Shown here piece after piece: positions 58,076 to 64,000 of a stretch of 64,000 nt of DNA. The translations under genes and the position numbers were made by a program. The DNA is from Begonia masoniana. Taxonomy: Eukaryota; Streptophyta; Magnoliopsida; Cucurbitales; Begoniaceae. The notes below the pieces were generated by a model that ran no database searches, was not told the origin of the DNA, and saw nothing but the letters and a program-made list of their open reading frames with translations. The stretch spans positions 22,956,542-23,020,541 of the forward strand of contig CM039508.1 of the NCBI GenBank assembly GCA_022432975.1, in the 5' to 3' direction. Positions within the stretch are counted from its first letter, which is position 1; every line of letters begins with the position of its first letter.

Positions 58076-59416
58076 ATGATGAAAGATAAATTGTGTTCTG
58101 TGATAATCGACGGAGGAAGCTGTGCGAATGTGGCTTCACAAGATTTGGTAGAAAAGCTATCATTGGAGATTAATGCCCATCCTCATTCATACAAGTTGAG
58201 ATGGCTCAATAATAAAAATGATGTCAAGGTTACTAAACGTGTAGCCATAAATTTCACCATTGGAAATTATAAAGATTCCGTTATATATGATGTAGTGCCC
58301 ATGAGTGTAAGTCACCTAATATTAGGACGACCATGGCAATACGATCGAAGGGCCATACATGATGGAGTCTCAAACTACTATTCACTCAAGTTTGGTGGAA
58401 GGAACATTACGATAGTACCTTTGACTCCGGAGCAAGTTGCTAAAGATGAGGCTACAAGGAAAAAGGGAAAATTAAATCTTTTTATGACTAAAGACCAAAT
58501 AATAAACACCTTGCTAGAGGAAGAATCTTCAAGTGATGATGAATATGAAGAGAACGGGGATGATGCATCCAATGAAGAATCCTCAAGTGAGGATGAGGAC
58601 AAAGAGATCAAAGAGAGAAAGTTCTATTTTGCAAGCAATCCACTATTTGAGTGGAATGATCAAAATGATGAAGGAGTTGAATTCAACCTCATTGAAAATT
58701 TTGAGGATCAACACCAATTAGAAGAAGAACCCCTTCCATTGATGAAACTAAACATTCACAAGATTATTAATAAACCTATAGATTTTGAAGGTTTATTACT
58801 CAAGGATCCATATTATGATGAAACCTTAATACCACATCCTTTAGAATCCTTAAGAGTAACTTTAATTTTGGGAAGTTCGAAGTATAAGTTGGGAAATGTC
58901 AAAATTTGTGATACTTATACACGATTTATCATACTTGAGCCGAAGAAGAGTCGAAACATATTTAAGGCAATCTTGGAATGTTTTGCTCAAAATCATTATT
59001 GGTGGCTCAACGGATTACAACTTCTCATTATTATGCTCAATGACTCACTATTTTCCTTGATAGTGAGCTATTTAATGAGTGAAACCGATAGTTGTGGACA
59101 TTTCTCGATGGATAAGAATCATAAGCAACCACCTAAAAGATTCAACTTTGATAATGGTATACCACTATCTTTTAATAGATATTTGAAGATGAACATTGAG
59201 GAGATCCAAGAAAGGGATTTGAGGACAAATCCTAAATTAGTTGGGGAGGATGATGTGCCAATAAGCCCAAAAGCCCAACCCAAGACTAAGGCCCAATCCA
59301 TATCCAAATCCCATACTACTTATTACTTACTCACTAATGACTTTATTTCTTTTGCAGGTAATGGACTCAATGAAGGCTTGGAACGGCACATGGCAAGGAT
59401 CAACCTCATCACTTAA
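58076..59416 (+). CDS. gypsy2 retropepsin fused to an acidic unknown block and the pol C-terminal tail
   Basis: A 446-codon open frame. Residues about 1-125 are the protease region ([39 protein letters not shown]), close to gypsy1 including the DGG motif. Residues about 150-185 are almost all Glu, Asp and Ser. Residues about 190-350 show no likeness that I know, including a hydrophobic WWLNGLQLLIIMLNDSLFSL stretch. From about 385 the sequence again parallels the gypsy1 pol end (DLRTNPKLVGEDDVP in place of DLRSNPQSPGEDDVP). RT, RNase H and integrase motifs are absent. The frame lies in phase with the broken gag frame, so it was probably read as one polyprotein. The start at 58076 is only the first ATG after the stop. 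Confidence 0.8.
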   Translation: MMKDKLCSVIIDGGSCANVASQDLVEKLSLEINAHPHSYKLRWLNNKNDVKVTKRVAINFTIGNYKDSVIYDVVPMSVSHLILGRPWQYDRRAIHDGVSNYYSLKFGGRNITIVPLTPEQVAKDEATRKKGKLNLFMTKDQIINTLLEEESSSDDEYEENGDDASNEESSSEDEDKEIKERKFYFASNPLFEWNDQNDEGVEFNLIENFEDQHQLEEEPLPLMKLNIHKIINKPIDFEGLLLKDPYYDETLIPHPLESLRVTLILGSSKYKLGNVKICDTYTRFIILEPKKSRNIFKAILECFAQNHYWWLNGLQLLIIMLNDSLFSLIVSYLMSETDSCGHFSMDKNHKQPPKRFNFDNGIPLSFNRYLKMNIEEIQERDLRTNPKLVGEDDVPISPKAQPKTKAQSISKSHTTYYLLTNDFISFAGNGLNEGLERHMARINLIT

Positions 59417-59512
59417 CCTCTTGGGATGCACGGGATGAAAAGAATTTGCTGGATTAGCAGAAGCGGGAATTTGTCTTCCCGGGGACAAATTCTGTAATTT
59501 TTATTTATTTTT

Positions 59513-59840
59513 CATTGCTTTTATGTTTCTTTGAGAAAGACCATTTTGGCATTAAGCTTATATGGGTAGAACTCGGTTTCAAGTAAGCCATCTTGATGGG
59601 CAAGGCCCAACCAAATGGAAGACAAAGCTTGAAGATGGAACTTGAAGATGGAGCTTGGAGAGGCCCAATTGCTTTTCATTGCTTTTATGTTTCTTTGAGA
59701 AAGACCATTTTGGCATTAAGCTTATATGGGTAGAACTCGGTTTCAAGTAAGCCATCTTGATGGGCAAGGCCCAACCAAATGGAAGACAAAGCTTGAAGAT
59801 GGAACTTGAAGATGGAGCTTGGAGAGGCCCAATTGCTTTG
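59513..59840. repeat. 164-bp tandem duplication upstream of the gypsy2 3' LTR
   Basis: CATTGCTTTTATGTTTCTTT starts at 59513 and again at 59677. The two copies are nearly identical through GGAGAGGCCCAATTGCTTT. Confidence 0.95.
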
Positions 59841-59909
59841 GGCTTGGAGAGGCATGACTTGGCATTAAAGGACACTTGCTAGTGGAGACATGGATCGATG
59901 ACATGGCAC

Positions 59910-59922
59910 AAGGGAGAAGAAG
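59910..59922 (+). other. gypsy2 polypurine tract
   Basis: AAGGGAGAAGAAG shortly before the 3' LTR. The 20-base gap to the recognised LTR start suggests that the LTR begins a little further upstream. Confidence 0.6.
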
Positions 59923-59942
59923 CACAATTGATCTTGGCCACA

Positions 59943-60585
59943 CATCATCTTTTTTTCATCTAATGGCTCACATTTAATCTTGTAAACCTAGCTACCCCCC
60001 AAACTCTATTTAAGCAATACTCTAGGCCATTGTATGGGTCTTTTGCCAAAATTAATACAATTGAGGTATTTCATTTAGACTAGTGTCTAGAGAAAGTCTT
60101 CTTCCAAGGGTTGGTGCCATTGGAAATCCCACCAAGGGTTGGTGCCCAAGGTAAGTATCGGTTTGCTTAAACCGATTGGAGAGAACCTCCATTGCTTCCA
60201 AGCGTGTGGTGGCTTGAAAGCTTTTAATTATTACTCTATTCCAAGTCACCTTGGTGCTGGAATCATAAGAGAAGGTCACACTATTCCGAAAGACCGGTCT
60301 TCTTCCTTGGAAGAAGCATTAGCCGAGAGGTAACTCAATACCTATATCGGCCAGTTTAGGGTTTTATCATTTTTCTTTATTTTCTTCACAGAACACTATT
60401 ATCACTTTGCACGTACTTCATCTTCCATCTCTTAGCTTCATTTTGTCTGGAGAAATCATTTCATTTCGAGCACTTTAACCTTTTCATTTCTGGTCATACA
60501 TTTTATTGATCTCGGGTTAGTCGATCAGTGAGCAACCCTTACTCTTTGGGTGATAACTCACTCATTTTCAGGTCTTTACCCATCA
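59943..60585 (+). repeat. gypsy2 3' LTR
   Basis: Matches 54544-55186 at about 97% by eye and ends TTTACCCATCA, immediately before LTR5. Confidence 0.92.
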
Positions 60586-60586
60586 A

Positions 60587-61220
60587 TGGTGTAGGCTCGA
60601 AGGCAACAAAACCCGCATCCACTACTTACCTGATTGCTCGACAACTGATTGTCCACTTCGTCCAACTGAATTACTCGCTCGACAACCTAATCAAAGAGAA
60701 CAGACAAGATAACGTTCGTAGAATAGATAAAGGTAGGATTGAGGATAGAGAAATTAGAGAATATTATGATGTGAATGTAAGTTTGATAACCTAAGGAGGT
60801 GAGGAAAGGGGTAGTGTCGGTCTGAGATGAGTGTAAGCGTTAGCCAGGTAGAAGTGATAGTTTCAAGGTGTGAGTTACGTCCTAGCATGAAAAAGGGTGA
60901 GGACATGATGGGTTAAATGCAACGCAAAATAGACCTGAGTGCTCTCATCCAGCTCACCTATGATCCTGTCGTCACCTACATCATAGAACACAAAACGTAA
61001 GCCTAATGCTTAGTAAGTAGGGAATAATGTATGCAACAAACACACAATGCAATCAAACCTATCATATGCAGTTTCTAACGCTCAATTGTGCTCAATAATT
61101 CTTTAAAATTCCCTTCACTTCTTTCACTCTTCTATGCATATCATCACCCTTCAATAATAAACTCTCATAATACTTCTAACCTATGGCTACGCACGTTATC
61201 GAAATTTTTTAGGTGTTACA
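60587..61220 (-). mobile_element. LTR5: diverged minus-strand LTR of the TGTAACACC family
   Basis: On the minus strand it begins TGTAACACC and ends GCCTACACCA. It shares with LTR4 the block CTAAGCATTAGGCTTA (about 61000) followed by ATGATGTAGGTGA. Flanking pentamers ATCAA (60582-60586) and GTCAA (61221-61225) differ at one base. At 634 bp it is much shorter than its relatives and lacks the long 3' arrays. Confidence 0.65.
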
Positions 61221-61225
61221 GTCAA

Positions 61226-61669
61226 TCACCAAGGTTAAATGTTGTGCTTTAAATGATAAACTTGAGAATCCATTTTCTGTTTTTGGTGAAAGTTTGTTTA
61301 TCTTTTTAGGTTGATTTCAGATCTGTTTTTCTGCATTTCTTTCCACAGTTTTGAATCAGTTTTTCTCATCTTTTTGCTCATGTTTAGTGTCCATTCACCA
61401 TGGTAAATGCTGAACTTTAATGCCACATATTTCATGGAAAATATATTGAATTGATGATAGTTTTTGTCTATTTTTTAGACTGTGTTTGTTTATATTTTTA
61501 AGCATTTTATGTGCTATTTTTATTGTTCTTTCTTATCTTTTAGAAGCACGTTTAGGTGTTTAATTTGCTGTTCAAATTGCTAAGAGGTTTAGCATTTGAA
61601 CCTTGCATCATTGTTTAGTTCTAGGTAGCTGTTTTTGCATATCTTAGTCTCTGTTTATGTGTGTTTTAG
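61226..61669. other. Gene-free spacer
   Basis: T-rich DNA resembling the leader of gypsy2 in composition. No feature supported. Confidence 0.35.
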
Positions 61670-62017
61670 TAGCTCAAGTGGTACCAGGGATGGTGAACCC
61701 ATGGTTATGAAGCCTGGGAGCCTGGGTTCGAATTCCTGGGGAGGCAAAAACTCCCCTCAAACCAGGTGGGGGGAGAAGATCGTAAGTATACGTGGTGGGC
61801 CTGTGTGGCTGCCACGTGACAGTGCGTGGGCCTGTGGTGCAGACTACACTGCTGGGCTGGGGGAACCCGGTCAGTCGTTACAAAAAGGTGCCTTTTTGTA
61901 CTCACGATCTTCTCCCCCCACCTGGTTTGAAGGGAGTTGTTGCCTCCTTAGGGATTCGAACCCAGGCTCCTAGGCTTCATAACCATGGATTCACCATCCT
62001 TTGTATCACTTGAGCTA
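61670..62017. mobile_element. Fold-back tRNA-derived SINE dimer 1
   Basis: The left arm (61670-61795) begins TAGCTCAAGTGGT (Pol III A-box-like), has GGGTTCGAATTCC (B-box-like) at 61723-61735 and ends AGAAGATCG. The right arm (about 61899-62017) is the inverse, ending CACTTGAGCTA. The centre contains GTTACAAAAAGGTGCCTTTTTGTA. This is two SINE-like bodies joined tail to tail. Confidence 0.75.
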
Positions 62018-62018
62018 G

Positions 62019-62437
62019 TAGCTCAAGTGGTACTCCTCACTTGTAGCCCAGTTACTAGTCCCTGAGGTCTTGGGTTCGAGTGAGGGGGAAGACAAAAACT
62101 CCCTTCAGGTGGGGAGAAGATCGTGAGTACATGTGGTGAGCCTGTGTGGCAGCCACGTGGCAGTTCCGGAAGTGGGCCGGGCTGCTCGAGTTGACCCTGC
62201 ATATGGTGAGATCTAGAACAGGGTGACGTGCCAGCGACGTAGTGCTGGGCTGTCGTTACAAAAAAGACGCCTTTTTTTGTAACGACCCAACCCCCCGATG
62301 GGCCAGGCCGTGCAGTCCCGGCTCACACAGGGCCCTGCCACGTGGTTTTTCGAAGGCCGTCTCACGTGTACTGACGATCTTCTCCCCCCTGAAGGGAGTT
62401 TTTGCCTTCCCCCCCCCTCGAACCCAAGACCTCATTA
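62019..62437. mobile_element. Fold-back tRNA-derived SINE dimer 2
   Basis: Starts one base after dimer 1 with TAGCTCAAGTGGT. It has GGGTTCGAGTG (about 62072) and AGAAGATCGTGAG. The inverse arm (about 62365-62437) ends GAACCCAAGACCTCA and so lacks the A-box end. The centre holds the palindrome GTTACAAAAAAGACGCCTTT followed by TTTTGTAAC (about 62254-62283). Confidence 0.72.
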
Positions 62438-63386
62438 GTTATTGTGTTAATTGTGGATTAAGTCTTTGGTTAATAGCATGAGGTATGTGTGACTAATCTT
62501 TGATCTAATTAGTGATTGGTACCCAACCAAACCACTTTATTTGTGTTGTTTGTTTGTTTGTCTTTGTTTAGGACTTAGATTTAGAGTCTCACTTTAGAGC
62601 CTAGTGCTTGGTCAATTAGTTTAATTGTCGTTGGCCAAGGAAAAGATAAAATCAAAATATATGCATATTGTTTTATCTTTTGAGGATTGTATAGTTTTCT
62701 ACTCTAATTTTGAGCATTGGTTATGGATGAACCATGGAGTTGGAAGGTCTTTCGGCAACGAGGTATGTTTCAATGCCTTCTATTGATTAGTTTGGATTGA
62801 TTGCATATTAGGTTCATTGGATGATTTGAATTTCTTGTGGAAAAACTCTCTTTGATACTTCTTATTATTATTTGGAATATCTTGATTACATGTTTTGTTT
62901 ATGCATATCTTGATGGCTAGAACTAGGAAGAAATAGTTTTTGTTGCAAAATGTTGCCTATTTTTAATTGTTGGATCCTCACTTAAAATTTTAGTGGAAAA
63001 TTTATTTATTTGAGTTTTGGATTTAGATTAACTTCTGCTAAGCTTGATTTTTAAACTCTTATTCTTTTGATGGATTTTAAATTGGATGAACCAAGTGTGT
63101 TTTTAAAATGGTAATTTTTATATTTGTAGTTCACTATTGATTTGTTAGATTAGCTAGAATATGAAATTGTTCAATTATGCTTGCTTGAATTTTATGCCAT
63201 TATCATGTATGTTTCTAAATTATTGAAATGAACAATTTAATCTTGAAATTTAGTTGAGACCATTATGGATGGTGAAATGATTTTTCAACTTTAGGAGAAC
63301 TATGTTTTTGTGCCTACAATGGATTGTGCTTAAATATTTTTAGTAAAAAATTTTATCATAAGTGTTGTAACATCCTCCATAATATT
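62438..63386. other. Gene-free stretch, possibly Ty3 internal debris
   Basis: T-rich with no frame. Given the pol remnant that follows in plus orientation, it may be part of the same decayed element. Confidence 0.35.
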
Positions 63387-63590
63387 CAACCATTGGATTT
63401 GAGGTCAAATCCCCAAGAACCAAAAGGGGATGATATGCCCACGGCCTCGATCCATCGAGCACAAGTCAAGGTATATAATTATTTATCTATCTAATGGACT
63501 TATGAAATTTAGTAGGTAATTGGCTTCTCAAAGCTTGGAAAGAAATCAATGAAGAAGGAATTTGTTTTCCTTTAATTCAAATTATGTAAA
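63387..63590 (+). pseudogene. Ty3-type pol C-terminal remnant
   Basis: A frame reading DLRSNPQEPKGDDMPT, followed by RAQVKVYN, parallels the last part of the gypsy1 pol (DLRSNPQSPGEDDVP, RVHN). Stops follow. No integrase core lies upstream, so only the extreme 3' end of an element survives. Confidence 0.7.
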
Positions 63591-63699
63591 CAAGCCTTGT
63601 ATTTAATTTGTATATTTTAGGAAACTTTAGTTTTGTTTAAAACTCGTTAATTGGCAAACTTTAGCCTTTTTAGAATGTATATTTTTGTAATGGTCTTCA

Positions 63700-63800
63700 A
63701 AGGATGGTGAACCAAGAGCTGGACCGGCCAAACCAAGAGGAACCAAGGCTGAACCAGCTGAACCAAGGAGAACAAAGCCTGAACTGGATGAACCAAGGCC
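63700..63800. repeat. Degenerate GAACCAAG repeat
   Basis: GAACCAAG or close variants recur about every 10 to 20 bases (GTGAACCAAGAGC, GGAACCAAGGC, GAACCAAGGAG, GAACCAAGGCC). Confidence 0.6.
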
Positions 63801-63805
63801 AAAAG

Positions 63806-64000
63806 TAGGGGTGGGCACGGTCCGGTCCGGTCCGGTTCCCGCTTGGAACCGGACCGGACCGGACATTTCGGGATTTTAGTTTTTAGAACCGGAACCAGTC
63901 CCATGAGGAACCGGTACCGAACTGGGACTGGACCGAATTTGCGGTCCGGTTCCCGGTTCGGTACCGGTTCCTCCCGAATTTATTTAATTTTTTTTTAATT
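63806..64000 (+). mobile_element. Left end of a hAT-type element, cut by the window edge
   Basis: It starts TAGGGGTGGGCACGGTCCGG, like the hAT element at 32759, with several inverted CCGGTCCGGT/ACCGGACCGG blocks. The right end and duplication lie outside the window. Confidence 0.75.

Larger units (their letters stand above)
54544..60585 (+). mobile_element. gypsy2: non-autonomous Ty3-type retrotransposon retaining only gag and protease
   Basis: Two 643-bp LTRs (54544-55186 and 59943-60585) differ at roughly 20 positions by eye. A PBS (55190-55201) and a PPT (59910-59922) are in place. The 4.75-kb interior holds gag, a CCHC knuckle and retropepsin related to gypsy1. RT, RNase H and integrase are replaced by an acidic unknown block, after which the last part of pol reappears. 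No target duplication was found. The 5' LTR may lack its first bases, since after the PPT the 3' copy could start at TGATCTTGG (about 59929). It would need RT and integrase in trans. Confidence 0.88.

Noticed and set aside
61670..61740. tRNA gene
   Set aside because: A-box- and B-box-like words are present, but no cloverleaf with acceptor-stem pairing can be drawn; the unit is part of an inverted SINE-like repeat.

Overview
The window looks like nuclear DNA of a flowering plant, most likely a eudicot. It is AT-rich and dominated by nested class I and class II elements typical of plants: MULEs, Ty3 and copia retrotransposons, TRIM and Cassandra-type elements, hAT MITEs and tRNA-derived SINEs. 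The one host gene I can support has many short, GT-AG-bounded introns. I cannot name the species.

Layout. 1-1766: a cut-off LTR (LTR1) of a family that starts TGTAACACC and recurs as complete solo units at 7871-10599 (LTR2), 47003-49559 (LTR3) and 40812-43223 (LTR4), and as a diverged minus-strand copy at 60587-61220 (LTR5). 2395-5322: MULE-A, a Mutator-like element with a perfect 9-bp target duplication, terminal inverted repeats made of alternating long palindromes, and one decayed plus-strand transposon gene. 5764-22401: MULE-B, its larger relative, also with a perfect 9-bp duplication. It carries two convergent genes, the same plus-strand gene and a minus-strand MURA-type transposase, each led by a TATA box just inside a hairpin-array TIR. 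LTR2 is inserted in the first gene and a full-length Ty3-type retrotransposon (gypsy1, 12378-20056) in the second; each insertion has its own 5-bp target duplication. 22411-24430: repeat debris with a copia gag fragment between inverted repeats.

24916-31520: the only convincing host gene, a minus-strand MEI2-like RNA-binding protein. I resolve eleven coding exons giving 840 residues with three RRMs. A complete 528-bp TRIM lies in its 5' leader intron. 31560-36950: spacer, a 998-bp hAT MITE with a perfect 8-bp duplication, and a decayed copia pol on the minus strand. 36953-40410: a TRIM solo LTR and a 1.25-kb direct duplication whose two copies are separated by a Cassandra-type LTR containing a 5S-rRNA-like segment. 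40812-50134: LTR4, copia gag/protease debris and LTR3 in AT-rich DNA. 50135-54543: mostly featureless, with a 0.5-kb hAT-like MITE. 54544-60585: gypsy2, a non-autonomous Ty3-type element that keeps gag and protease but has an acidic unknown coding block where RT, RNase H and integrase should be. 60587-64000: LTR5, two adjacent fold-back SINE dimers, a Ty3 pol remnant and the start of another hAT element.

How the parts work together. MULE-B resembles a MuDR-like two-gene system, and MULE-A looks like a dependent relative. All their reading frames are now broken by stops. The LTR1-3 group carries dense arrays of the palindrome TGACGTCA, a plant bZIP site. gypsy2 would need proteins from an intact relative to move. 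Apart from the MEI2-like gene, nothing here appears to serve the host directly.
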